The position numbers and the translations under genes were made by a program. The notes under the pieces are model-generated. The model was not told the DNA's origin, searched no databases, and saw only the letters and a list, made by a program, of their open reading frames with translations. Below are positions 1 to 8,042 of a stretch of DNA of 64,000 bases, in pieces. Origin of the DNA: Vibrio crassostreae 9ZC13 (GTDB taxonomy: Bacteria; Pseudomonadota; Gammaproteobacteria; Enterobacterales; Vibrionaceae); assembly GCF_000272045.2 (NCBI RefSeq), contig NZ_AJYZ02000019.1, positions 1,072,975 to 1,136,974 of the forward strand, in the 5' to 3' direction. The number at the start of each line of letters is the position of its first letter. Positions within the stretch are counted from its first letter, which is position 1.

Positions 1-836
1 TGGCTCTTGTTACCATGGATAGGTGCAGCAGTGATGTCTTGCTCTTCAAGGAAGCGAGCAAGCTTGTTCGCACCGTGTTTCGTCTTGCTGAACACCAACA
101 CTTGTTGCCAATCGTTATCTTTGATTAGCTTCGCTAGCATTGCGCTCTTTTTCTTTTTGTCTACTGGGTAGATGCTTTGCTCAACCGTTTTTGCCGTCGA
201 GTTTGCAGGGCTTACTGAAATCTCAACAGGATTGTTCACTAAGCCTTTCGCTAAACTGCGGATATCATCAGAGAACGTCGCTGAGAACAGTAGGTTCTGA
301 CGCTTCTTAGGCAAGAAAGCTAAGATCTTACGAATATCGCGGATGAAACCCATGTCTAGCATGCGGTCCGCTTCATCTAGCACTAGGATTTCTAGTTGGT
401 CAAAACGCACTGCATTTTGGTTGTATAGGTCAAGTAGACGACCAGGTGTTGCCACCAACACGTCACTACCTTTACGCAGTTTTTGCATCTGAGGGTTAAT
501 CTTCACACCACCAAACACGACCGTCGAAGTCAGCGGTAAGTTAATACCGTACTTCACTACGCTGCCATTCACTTGCGCAGCAAGCTCACGAGTTGGCGTT
601 AGCACGAGCGCACGAACTTGGTTCTGACGTACGCGAGTACCTTTCGATAACATTTCAAGAATAGGTAGCGTGAAGCCTGCAGTTTTACCTGTACCTGTTT
701 GAGCAGCGGCCATAACATCTTTGCCCGTTAGGACAGCTGGCACGGCTTTCTCTTGTATTGGTGATGGCTTATCGTAACCTTGTGCTTCAATAGCTTTAAG
801 GATCGGTTCAGAAAGGCCAAGGGAGGTAAAACTCAT
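1..836 (-). CDS. rhlE: DEAD-box ATP-dependent RNA helicase, RhlE-type, 5' part only
   Basis: Reading leftward from an ATG at 836, the first 278 codons are present and the rest lies beyond the window. Motif I (AAQTGTGKT, about residues 44-52), the PTRELA motif, motif II (DEAD, within [12 protein letters not shown]) and motif III (SAT) are all visible, and the reading continues into the start of the second RecA domain ([20 protein letters not shown]). These define the DEAD-box RNA helicase family. The short N-terminus ([20 protein letters not shown]), carrying the Q motif, is typical of RhlE, which acts in ribosome assembly and RNA turnover in the cytoplasm. The family is certain. RhlE is favoured over the close paralogues by the N-terminus, but the C-terminal tail that would settle it is missing. 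Confidence 0.9.
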   Translation of the reverse strand, partial: MSFTSLGLSEPILKAIEAQGYDKPSPIQEKAVPAVLTGKDVMAAAQTGTGKTAGFTLPILEMLSKGTRVRQNQVRALVLTPTRELAAQVNGSVVKYGINLPLTSTVVFGGVKINPQMQKLRKGSDVLVATPGRLLDLYNQNAVRFDQLEILVLDEADRMLDMGFIRDIRKILAFLPKKRQNLLFSATFSDDIRSLAKGLVNNPVEISVSPANSTAKTVEQSIYPVDKKKKSAMLAKLIKDNDWQQVLVFSKTKHGANKLARFLEEQDITAAPIHGNKS

Positions 837-999
837 AGATTATTTTCTCAGTTGAATAACATTTAGTATGAGCAACACGTTAAAAAGTGCGTTGCTTCAG
901 CTTTTGCTCATCAAATACATTGATACGGAGCAAAGCGCGGTATTCTGAGGCTTTTCCCCCCATTCAGCAACTAAATTCTAATCGCAGCTAAAATTCAAC

Positions 1000-2355
1000 C
1001 TAGATAACTTGTCGCTTCTGTTCGTACATTTTTTCATCAGCGGCTTTTAAGAGCGCATCGACATCATTGTAGTTGTTATTGTGAATAACCCAACCCACAC
1101 TGATTCTGAGATAAATAGAGTGCGCGTCGTACACAACTGGTGCCGAGCATATCGCCTTTCGTAGTTTAGTCACGATCGACGATACGTGTTGATCATCGAT
1201 AATGCGTGGCAACAAGACCAAGAACTCATCACCGCCTATCCTTGCGACGATATCTGAAACACGCAGCTCACTTCTTATGCGGTTAGCACACTCGATCAAT
1301 ACCTGATCGCCTGCCGCGTGACCATAAGTGTCGTTGATTGCTTTAAACCCATCGAGGTCGATATTTACAACAGCAAAGGTTCTCGCTCTCTGTTTTTGAG
1401 TGGTTTTGAAGGCCTGCTTGAGGCTATACATGAAGTATCGACGATTCGGCAACATCGTTAACTCATCATGCATAGAGCGGCTATCTGCAATGCGGTAAAG
1501 GCGATAAATAGTAAAGAAAACAAACGCCAGCACTAATATTATGGAGTAGCCCACCAGCCTTACCGCTTGGATGCGATACCAAGGCTCATCCATCAATACA
1601 TGTTCGTTACCGGAGAGAGCAAGGTACCAACCCCCGTATGGAAAACTCACCTGTTCAGTGGCAAACGCATTATCGAACACATCCTGAGTACCATAAAAGA
1701 CAGCGCCATCTTTCCCTGAACTGTTTGCACCACGAATTGCTAATTCATACTTGTTCTCTATCTTGCCGATTCCAACATCTTCAAACAGCTCATCTAAACC
1801 GATAACAGCACTGGAGACACCCCAATAATCTTGATTAAAAGGCGGTTCTCGGAAGATCGGAGTACGTGTAATAAGGGCTTGCCCACCTTGAAACAGCTCA
1901 AAAGGACCAGCAATAAAGGTGTTGCCAAAATTACGGGCTATCTCAACAGACTCCCATTGATTTGGGTGATCACGATAATTAATACCGAGAATCTGCTCAT
2001 TACCTTCCATCGGGTAAACAAAATTTAGAATGTCGTCTTTGGCGAGTCCGATAAGTCGAATATGGAAGCCATCTTGAATGATATTCTCTGCAATCTTATC
2101 CCAATTTTTTACCTCTCCATCGGGGTTGATGGTCACTAAGGTCGAGAAATTATTGAGGATATACATATCTGACACGATCGCGGCTTCAATCCGAGAACGA
2201 ATAATGGATAGTTGCTTTTTTGCCTCTGAATACGATTCGTTTTTAAGAAAAGTTAATTGCTTGGCATGAAAGAACTCAATTGCGCTTACTATCGCAAGAA
2301 AAAAAAGAAAAGCTACTACTCTGGCAGACCACTGCTTGCTAGAACCACTTGGCAT
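1000..2355 (-). CDS. Membrane diguanylate cyclase: CHASE sensor plus GGDEF
   Basis: A 451-residue protein with two membrane segments (about 11-28 and 268-290) flanking a periplasmic region that has the CHASE pattern (VYPMEGNEQILG, IAGPFELFQGGQALITRTPIF). The cytoplasmic C-terminus is a GGDEF domain with an intact GGDEF signature at residues 374-378 and an RVSD inhibitory I-site five residues before it. Active cyclases of this family make c-di-GMP from two GTP and are product-inhibited through the I-site. The gene stands alone, between the helicase and a secreted protein. The CHASE ligand cannot be read from sequence. Catalytic competence is an inference from conserved residues. Confidence 0.9.
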   Translation of the reverse strand: MPSGSSKQWSARVVAFLFFLAIVSAIEFFHAKQLTFLKNESYSEAKKQLSIIRSRIEAAIVSDMYILNNFSTLVTINPDGEVKNWDKIAENIIQDGFHIRLIGLAKDDILNFVYPMEGNEQILGINYRDHPNQWESVEIARNFGNTFIAGPFELFQGGQALITRTPIFREPPFNQDYWGVSSAVIGLDELFEDVGIGKIENKYELAIRGANSSGKDGAVFYGTQDVFDNAFATEQVSFPYGGWYLALSGNEHVLMDEPWYRIQAVRLVGYSIILVLAFVFFTIYRLYRIADSRSMHDELTMLPNRRYFMYSLKQAFKTTQKQRARTFAVVNIDLDGFKAINDTYGHAAGDQVLIECANRIRSELRVSDIVARIGGDEFLVLLPRIIDDQHVSSIVTKLRKAICSAPVVYDAHSIYLRISVGWVIHNNNYNDVDALLKAADEKMYEQKRQVI

Positions 2356-2638
2356 TTACGAACCTCTAACACTATTGTTCTATATACTGCCTTATAACGG
2401 CTCATTTCTGGCTTATTGCTCCAGTATGCCGCTAAGTCATTAAAAATCCATACTAACGTCGACTATCTATCAAATATTGGGTGATCCATCACTTCAAACT
2501 TCTTTACTAAACGAATGGTTTAATCAAAAAGGGTTAGTGAACCTTATAAAGCTTACATTGTATTGACTCAACGCTTACATTAAAGGATTCATCAATGTTA
2601 TTTTACATAGACTAATAATCAGCTTGGTACCTCACGAC

Positions 2639-3781
2639 ATGAAGTTAAAAACTATCACACTGTGTACATTGCTATCAGCCTCGGTTGCCGTTCACGCACA
2701 AGAAAACGTTCAAGCGCCAACCGCAGTGAACGTTCAATCCCAAGCAGATTCGCTCAATTCTCAAGAACAATCTTTCAAGCAATCTGCAGACCTAATTCGC
2801 ACCACCTACGAAAGCCAGCTTTACACCCTGCCTGCATTCAAAGAAGGTCACTACGGGCTGCGCATGTATCGTCAAACATTAGACGATAAGTATTCAGCGG
2901 CGGTGTGGAGCGACATGGCTCGAGTGGCAAGCAAGCTCAGCACCCTGTCGAATGACGTTCAAACCATGGAACAAATCGTACTCTACTCAGAGAAGCGAGT
3001 TGCATCTTATATTGGTGATAACGATGAGCGCAGTATTCGACGCTACAACATCACCAAGCACATGCCTGAATACCTTTACCTTGGTGTTGACCTTCTAGGC
3101 TCTATGGCTCGTGCTAACGAATACGGTTTAGAACACAAGAACGATGCCAAGCTACGCGAAATCATTCGTCGCTATGACTTCTCACGATACGTGACCAATG
3201 AAGACATGGTGAAAGCGTGGGCGGCTCAACTCGCCAATCAAGTCTACTGGCTGCGCCAACTGGGTGAACAAGATGTCGTTGATGAGTTTGTCGAAACCTT
3301 CAAAAAAGCGTACCCAGACGATGAAGATAAGAAGCTTTCAAGTCAGCAATTTGGCAACAAACTCTACGGCATGACACACGTCATCTTTGGCGATTCCGAG
3401 TACTATCAGCATCAAGTGAGCGAGCAAGATCATCAATGGATCTACGATTACTTCAGAGAAAACATCGATACGATTCTGTTGCGTGCGAAAGAAGATGTGA
3501 TTGCTGAGGTTGGATTGACCTTCTTACTGGCAGGTTTAGAAGATGACCCAGTTCTAGAGAAAACTCGACTCGCGATTCAAGCTTCTATCGATGAGAAACA
3601 AGGCATGATCCCTTCTATCACTGGTGATTTTGATCTTGAGTACGGTGAACACCGCAATGTGCTAGCAATCATGCTACTCGATTGGCAGCAAGTGAATGAA
3701 GCGCCGACCTATGAAGGCAACCCTAAGGTATTTACTAACATCCCTTACGGACTTATTAAAAACCAACCACCGAAGAACTAG
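2639..3781 (+). CDS. Secreted protein of unknown function, DUF3541-like
   Basis: About 380 residues with a clear signal peptide (MKLKTITLCTLLSASVAVHA) and a mostly helical mature part without membrane segments, so probably periplasmic. The sequence resembles proteins I know as DUF3541 from Vibrio, a family with no assigned role; that recall is moderate. A TTG five codons upstream (2624) also opens the frame, but ATG 2639 gives a proper signal peptide start. No strong Shine-Dalgarno is visible for either. The gene is single and is followed by a strong hairpin terminator. No catalytic motif was recognised. Confidence 0.75.
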   Translation: MKLKTITLCTLLSASVAVHAQENVQAPTAVNVQSQADSLNSQEQSFKQSADLIRTTYESQLYTLPAFKEGHYGLRMYRQTLDDKYSAAVWSDMARVASKLSTLSNDVQTMEQIVLYSEKRVASYIGDNDERSIRRYNITKHMPEYLYLGVDLLGSMARANEYGLEHKNDAKLREIIRRYDFSRYVTNEDMVKAWAAQLANQVYWLRQLGEQDVVDEFVETFKKAYPDDEDKKLSSQQFGNKLYGMTHVIFGDSEYYQHQVSEQDHQWIYDYFRENIDTILLRAKEDVIAEVGLTFLLAGLEDDPVLEKTRLAIQASIDEKQGMIPSITGDFDLEYGEHRNVLAIMLLDWQQVNEAPTYEGNPKVFTNIPYGLIKNQPPKN

Positions 3782-3814
3782 CAGCATACCTAGCCTAGGT
3801 TGGTCATAGAACCC

Positions 3815-3849
3815 AAAAAGCCGCATACCTTTCAAGGCTGCGGCTTTTT
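3815..3849 (+). terminator. Rho-independent terminator after the DUF3541-like gene
   Basis: AAAAAGCCGCA pairs with TGCGGCTTTTT around a 13-nt loop, giving an 11-bp stem with a T-tract. Because the left arm starts with A5 it can also act for the leftward methyltransferase gene on the other side. Confidence 0.85.
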
Positions 3850-3925
3850 GCTGTTTACTACGTCAGTACTCGTATCAAAAGTTGTTAATATCAAAACCTG
3901 CGTAAAGATAAAAACAAAGACGACA

Positions 3926-4543
3926 TCAAGCTCCTGACACGGCTTTGTTCATCACTATCGTAAAATCCCCTTCTGCGTAGCCCTCCGTTAAAGAGACATC
4001 ATCGCAGAGCGTTTTACAGAAACGATAGACACCTTGAGGGTGATAACTCATCAAGGTATTACGCGAAGGATACTGGCTTGAGTTGAGAAGATTAAAAATC
4101 ACCGTCTGATTCGCCAGTTCATACATGCGAGTAATCATGTTTGTCAGATAATCAGAATCACGAGAGATGTAGTTCAGTGAACCACTAGCGATGACAATGT
4201 CGTGCGCCTCAAGGTTCATTTTGCTCATATCACCCGCCAAAAACTGACAACGATCTTCTGTGTAGTTTTGCTTCGCCTTCTTAAGAAAGCCTGCGTGTTG
4301 GTCAACGCCGGTATAAGATTGAATACGATAGATGCTGTCGAGCAGTTCAAACAGCTCGCCATAGCCGCAACCCAAATCTAAAACACTCTTCTTTTCGAAG
4401 TCCGCCGCACGAGCGATTACTTCAAAGCGACACAATTGACTCTCTTCGCTAGTCCAACCTAAAGCTTTAGCCTTGTCGCCATTCGAGCGGTTAGTTTGTT
4501 TCCGATGATAGCGATACACCTTCCAACGATCGAGCCAGTGCAT
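3926..4543 (-). CDS. Class I SAM-dependent methyltransferase
   Basis: A 205-residue cytoplasmic protein with the Rossmann SAM-binding motif I (VLDLGCGYGELFELL, about residues 54-68) and a later acidic strand (AHDIVIASGSLNYI) that fits motif IV. These mark a class I methyltransferase of the Methyltransf_25/11 type; the methyl acceptor cannot be predicted. It lies 45 bp downstream of the small membrane protein at 4589-4858 on the same strand, so the two probably share a transcript. ATG at 4543 is the only good start. Confidence 0.85.
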   Translation of the reverse strand: MHWLDRWKVYRYHRKQTNRSNGDKAKALGWTSEESQLCRFEVIARAADFEKKSVLDLGCGYGELFELLDSIYRIQSYTGVDQHAGFLKKAKQNYTEDRCQFLAGDMSKMNLEAHDIVIASGSLNYISRDSDYLTNMITRMYELANQTVIFNLLNSSQYPSRNTLMSYHPQGVYRFCKTLCDDVSLTEGYAEGDFTIVMNKAVSGA

Positions 4544-4588
4544 TCAAATCAGCCCTACTTCAATGAACATCAGCACACCTTGATAAGA

Positions 4589-4858
4589 TTAAGCTTTAGA
4601 ACTTGAAGAAAAGAGCCCACCGATTTTATAACCGATCGCATAGCAAACCACGGCGACAGTAACAAACACCAATGCCGAGAAGAAATACGCTACAGACGCT
4701 GCGACACCAGCCCCCCACACCACGCTGAACACCAAACCGAGATAAGCCTCTTTTGGCCACTGGTAGATAGGAAACTGAGCGCCGCCAGCAATTAGGTAAA
4801 CCATCGCAAACAAGCCAATGAAGGTAACAATAAGACCGATGAGAACGCGAATGTTCAT
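4589..4858 (-). CDS. Small multi-pass membrane protein of unknown function
   Basis: An 89-residue protein with three hydrophobic segments (about 4-25, 39-61 and 63-80) and a short serine-rich C-terminus, so an inner-membrane protein. I do not recognise the family. It is the first gene of a probable two-gene transcript with the methyltransferase. An array of five 20-bp tandem repeats starts 42 bp upstream of its ATG, in the position of its promoter or leader. Confidence 0.65.
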   Translation of the reverse strand: MNIRVLIGLIVTFIGLFAMVYLIAGGAQFPIYQWPKEAYLGLVFSVVWGAGVAASVAYFFSALVFVTVAVVCYAIGYKIGGLFSSSSKA

Positions 4859-4900
4859 GGAGAGACCCTTGATTAATTTAGCTTGGTTGCCATTGTTCCT

Positions 4901-5000
4901 AATCGAAAGCGGATATGCTTAGTCGGAACCGAATATTCTCAATCGAAATCGAATGTTCTTAATCGAAGCCGAATGTTATTAATCGCAACCTGATGATATT
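4901..5000. repeat. Five tandem copies of a 20-bp repeat
   Basis: Exact 20-base periodicity holds over 100 bp, with units starting at 4901, 4921, 4941, 4961 and 4981. The consensus is close to AATCGAAGCCGAATGTTATT, and units 3 and 4 are the most alike. Units differ by several substitutions but by no insertions or deletions. The array sits upstream of the leftward small membrane protein gene and downstream of the nucleoside transporter terminator. An operator array or a slippage product are both possible. Confidence 0.85.
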
Positions 5001-5117
5001 CAAGTATATCGGATAAAAGGAACTGGCTCTATTACTCTTCCGAGTGAGCTTTTACTCACGATAGACAAATCACAGTCGACGGCCAAAACCTGATTTCGCC
5101 TGATTAACAGGCACAAA

Positions 5118-5166
5118 AAAGCGGACACCCTCCTTACGTTAACTCCGTAAGTAAAGTGTCCGCTTT
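5118..5166 (-). terminator. Terminator after the CNT transporter gene
   Basis: AAAGCGGACAC pairs with GTGTCCGCTTT, and an inner CTTACG/CGTAAG stem extends the hairpin. Flanking A and T runs give a usable T-tract on the minus strand just past the stop of the leftward transporter gene. Confidence 0.8.
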
Positions 5167-5179
5167 AACTGAATATAGC

Positions 5180-6388
5180 TTAAAGCAGGATGAAAATACC
5201 CGCTAAGCATGCACTCATTAGGTTTGCTAGCGTACCAGCAGCTACAGCTTTTAAACCTAAGTTTGCAACTTCAGCACGGCGCTCTGGTGCCATAACACCG
5301 ATTGAACCTAACTGAATCGCGATAGAACCAATGTTAGCAAAGCCACATAGAGCAAAAGTCACGATCACTTGGCTGTGTTCAGATAACAGAGCTTTGTTCT
5401 CAACGAAGTCGATAAAAGCAACAAACTCGTTCATAACGATCTTCTGACCGATGTAAGAACCTGCCATCAATACTTCATCACTCGGGATACCGATCAGCCA
5501 TGCAAGAGGCGAGAACAGGTAACCGAAGATAGCTTGCAGCGTAATGCCCGCAAAACCGAACGTTTCACCTAGGCTTTCTAGGCCAGTGTTGACCATCGCA
5601 ATCACACTCACGAAGGCAACCAACATTGTACCAACCGCTACTGCAACCTTCATACCGTTCATCGCGCCGCTTGCCAATGCATCAATCACGTTGCTTTGGT
5701 CAGCTTTATCGAGCTCAATGTGGTCGTAGTCACTTGGTGTGCTGCGCTCAGGAACAATGATCTTCGCCATTAACAGGCTACCCGGAGCCGCCATAAAGCT
5801 TGCAGCGATAAGGTATTTAAGCTCAACACCAAGGCCAGCATAACCACCAAGTACACTACCCGCTACCGACGCCATACCACCTGCCATTACAGCAAACAGT
5901 TCCGAACGAGTCATAGACTTTAAAAAGGGACGAATAAGAAGAGGAGACTCACCCTGAGAAAGGAAGATATTACCTGTAGCAACCAGAGATTCAGCTTTAC
6001 TTGTACCCAGCAGTTTTTGCACCGCTCCGCCCAAGATTTGAATCACTTTCTGCATAACGCCTAAATAATAGAGCGCAGAGATCAAAGCACTGAAGAAGAT
6101 AATGATTGGAAGTACGCGAACCGCGAAAATGAAGCCTTCAGTAGCAAGGTCACCGAAAAGGAATGCGATACCAACGTCTGCAAAACCAAGCAGGCTAGAA
6201 ACACCATTACTTAGGCTTGTTAACGCCAGTTGTCCCCAAGGGAAATACAATACTAAGGCTGCAAAACCGATTTGAAGTAATAGTGCACGAGAGACCGTTT
6301 TCCAGTTAATTGAAGAACGACTTTCAGATAACAGGTACGCGCAAGCAATCAGTGCAAGAACACCGACAAAACCAAATAGAATATTCAT
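5180..6388 (-). CDS. nupC: Concentrative nucleoside transporter (CNT/NupC family)
   Basis: A 402-residue multi-spanning inner-membrane protein collinear with bacterial CNT transporters, which take up nucleosides with Na+ or H+. The family core is visible: FRVLPIIIFFSALISALYYLGVMQ, then the first substrate motif SQGESPLLIRPFL, then the second region with IPSDEVLMAG and CGFANIGSIA. Compared from memory with the V. cholerae CNT, the binding Gln, Glu, Asn and Ser are kept, but the Thr between Gln and Glu (QTE) is Gly here (QGE). Specificity may therefore differ from the classical NupC paralogue. A long leader precedes it, with a structured element and a 39-codon ORF. Confidence 0.88.
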   Translation of the reverse strand: MNILFGFVGVLALIACAYLLSESRSSINWKTVSRALLLQIGFAALVLYFPWGQLALTSLSNGVSSLLGFADVGIAFLFGDLATEGFIFAVRVLPIIIFFSALISALYYLGVMQKVIQILGGAVQKLLGTSKAESLVATGNIFLSQGESPLLIRPFLKSMTRSELFAVMAGGMASVAGSVLGGYAGLGVELKYLIAASFMAAPGSLLMAKIIVPERSTPSDYDHIELDKADQSNVIDALASGAMNGMKVAVAVGTMLVAFVSVIAMVNTGLESLGETFGFAGITLQAIFGYLFSPLAWLIGIPSDEVLMAGSYIGQKIVMNEFVAFIDFVENKALLSEHSQVIVTFALCGFANIGSIAIQLGSIGVMAPERRAEVANLGLKAVAAGTLANLMSACLAGIFILL

Positions 6389-6406
6389 AATGTGTCCTAG
6401 TAATCC

Positions 6407-6526
6407 TTAAAGAGTGAACATGAGCCAAGCAAATGACATCAAAGGAACAGGACAAAAAACCGCAAGCAAAACGCTACGCGATGAAGGAGCTAACAGGGTT
6501 AGCGAATGTAACAACGAGTTGTTCAT
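6407..6526 (-). CDS. Possible 39-residue leader peptide upstream of the CNT gene
   Basis: ATG at 6526 is preceded by a good Shine-Dalgarno (AGGTGA, 8-nt spacing), and the frame runs 39 codons to a TAA at 6407, 18 bp before the transporter ATG. The predicted peptide is hydrophobic (starts MNNSLLHSLTLLAPSS, ends SFAWLMFTL) with one possible membrane span. Its ribosome site lies directly after the 3' arm of the structured element at 6542-6609. It could be a regulatory leader peptide or a small membrane protein. I do not recognise it, and chance remains possible at this length. Confidence 0.4.
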   Translation of the reverse strand: MNNSLLHSLTLLAPSSRSVLLAVFCPVPLMSFAWLMFTL

Positions 6527-6541
6527 GTAAAAAATCACCTT

Positions 6542-6609
6542 ATACAAGCAGTGGAACGTAGCTGGTCCGGTCCGTGGGGTCATTCACATATCCATGTGAC
6601 GGCTTGTAT
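6542..6609 (-). ncRNA. Candidate structured leader RNA (riboswitch-like) of the CNT gene
   Basis: Read on the minus strand, ATACAAGC (6609-6602) pairs perfectly with GCTTGTAT (6549-6542), closing a 68-nt domain. Inside it are a perfect hairpin TCACAT/ATGTGA with a GGAT loop, a possible CCGT/ACGG stem around it, and an unpaired stretch rich in GACC repeats. The 3' closing arm is followed at once by the AGGTGA ribosome site of the 39-codon ORF, the geometry of a translational switch. It does not match the purine, c-di-GMP, TPP, ZTP or preQ1 aptamers I can recall. Confidence 0.45.
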
Positions 6610-6992
6610 TGGCTAAGCACCGGCTTAAAACCGGAAGAGAAGTATAAACAGTTAAGTGAGACTTTCATCACATTTTTTAACGCAAACGATCGCGCGATCA
6701 AGGATTAAGCAAAATGTATTGTTTGTCGTCGTTTTCGAGCTTCAAAACTGTAAACAATCTGTAGGGAGTTGAATTTGTAATGTTAAGTCTTTAAGTGTGT
6801 GAGCGTAATCACTCGGTTAATTCTGTGTGATTCTTACTACTTTTCTGTGCTCTGCCTCATTTCCCGAGACTTCAAGATTCATCTTAAGTTTAGATGCGTA
6901 TATACTTTGTATGACCTCACCAAATAATTATCTATAAAATACCAATAGAGCTGATTAGATATAACAGCCATCGAGACTAAGAGAGGAAACAC
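6610..6992. other. Intergenic region with divergent promoters
   Basis: About 380 bp between the leader of the leftward transporter gene and the rightward gene at 6993. It is AT-rich with no credible gene. It must hold the promoter of the transporter leader, which starts upstream of 6609, and the promoter of the 6993 gene. A short CCGG/CCGG hairpin at about 6630-6645 is the only other structure noticed. Confidence 0.5.
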
Positions 6993-7478
6993 GTGAAGAA
7001 AATGGAAGCTCCGCACGACATGAACAATGGAGCTAGATTCAAAACAAATAGACACGGCTATGTGACAGTAGTTGAATATTATAATACCTATACTGTTATT
7101 GTCGCGTTTGAAAATACTGGAAATATCCGCGCTATCAGTGCGGCGAAATTACGTACAGGTCAACTCACCGATCGTTCTGTCGCGCCTGAATCAATTATGA
7201 TTGGTGAAAAGGTTGAATCGGTTAAACACGGGATACTAACCATTACTCAAGTTGAATCTGAAAATATTGTGGTACTGACCAATGCCAATAACGAAGAAAT
7301 TAGAATGTTATTGCCTGCCGTACAGAAAATGAAAGATAAAACAGAAGAAGTCGACAGTGAAAATATTGCCTCCCCAAAACCAACCTCTCTTAGCGAACTG
7401 ACTAAAAGAAATAAAAAGACCAAAGACGTTAATAGCATGCTTAAGAAAATGCTTACTGACTACGGTCGATACGATTAA
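6993..7478 (+). CDS. Phage-like putative nucleic-acid-binding protein
   Basis: A 161-residue protein. Its first 60 residues show a pattern common in phage and phage-derived DNA-binding proteins: Gly, then HGYVTVVEY, then a V-V-F strand, ENTGNIRAISAAKLRTGQLTDRS. This resembles the short beta domain (F-x-TG, then I/L-R-x-G-x-V/L-x-D) found near NUMOD/AP2-like modules. A second, weaker copy may follow (VESVKHGILTITQVESENIVVL). The C-terminus is Lys-rich and charged. GTG 6993 is chosen because GAGAGGAA lies about 7 nt upstream; ATG 7002 is the alternative. It stands alone, and its function is not established. Confidence 0.6.
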   Translation: MKKMEAPHDMNNGARFKTNRHGYVTVVEYYNTYTVIVAFENTGNIRAISAAKLRTGQLTDRSVAPESIMIGEKVESVKHGILTITQVESENIVVLTNANNEEIRMLLPAVQKMKDKTEEVDSENIASPKPTSLSELTKRNKKTKDVNSMLKKMLTDYGRYD

Positions 7479-7587
7479 CTCTCTGTTTTCAACAATAAAG
7501 CCTCTATAGATTTATATTCTAATATAAAAACTAGTTAAGCCTGCCTTTCTCAATAAAATACGTTGCATATTCGAGTGAAAAGTTAAA

Positions 7588-7603
7588 TTTGATCAAAGTC
7601 TCA
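7588..7603 (+). promoter_or_regulatory. Possible CRP site upstream of the PTS operon
   Basis: TTTGA-N6-TCTCA matches 8 of 10 core positions of the CRP consensus TGTGA-N6-TCACA. Catabolite control of an ascorbate-type PTS operon would be expected, but the site is about 160 bp from ulaB and single mismatched sites arise by chance. Confidence 0.3.
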
Positions 7604-7630
7604 CTCTGGATCTTTACTACAAATTAACGA

Positions 7631-7671
7631 GATCTCCATCACAATCTCATTTTAGTTTTGTGATGGGGATC
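7631..7671. promoter_or_regulatory. Long inverted repeat before the PTS operon
   Basis: GATCTCCATCACAA (7631-7644) is repeated in inverse at 7658-7671 with one wobble position and a 13-nt loop. No real T-run follows, so it is a weak terminator for the gene at 6993-7478. It ends just before a possible -35 (TTGAAA, 7675-7680; -10 TATGCT, 7699-7704), so an operator role is equally likely. Confidence 0.5.
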
Positions 7672-7762
7672 TTATTGAAATCTGAATACTTCCATTACTA
7701 TGCTCTCACACAATAAGAGAACGAAGTTTCTCAACCCCTAAAATCCAATTGAGACAAATATT

Positions 7763-8032
7763 ATGAAAAAGATTCTTGTAGTTTGCGGTAACGGCCTTGG
7801 TACTTCTCTAATGATGGAAATGGCAGTAAAAGAAGTCGCTAAAAAAATCGGTTTCGAAGCAGAAGTTGATCACGAAGATCTATCATCTGCAGCATCAAGC
7901 AATGCGGATATTTGGGTTGCAGCAACAGACGTTGCAAACCAACTAAAAGACGCTGGTAAAGAGAATATCATCAGCCTTAAAAATATTTTTGACAAAGCAT
8001 CTATTGAAGAACAACTAAAAACTTTCATGTAA
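7763..8032 (+). CDS. ulaB: PTS EIIB component, ascorbate (Ula/Sga) type
   Basis: An 89-residue cytoplasmic protein with the phosphocysteine loop VVCGNGLGTSLMM (Cys8), diagnostic of the lactate/ascorbate-type PTS IIB fold. It accepts phosphate from the IIA protein and passes it to the sugar bound to IIC. It is the first gene of a three-gene IIB-IIC-IIA operon, 10 bp before ulaA. Ula systems import L-ascorbate, but related complexes may carry other acids, and no ulaG, ulaD or ulaR homologue is adjacent. Confidence 0.88.
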   Translation: MKKILVVCGNGLGTSLMMEMAVKEVAKKIGFEAEVDHEDLSSAASSNADIWVAATDVANQLKDAGKENIISLKNIFDKASIEEQLKTFM

Positions 8033-8042
8033 GGTCAAAATT

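Noticed and set aside
6542..6609. Purine, c-di-GMP, TPP or ZTP riboswitch in the transporter leader
   Set aside because: None of the conserved core sequences of these classes was found. The element is kept only as an unclassified structured RNA.
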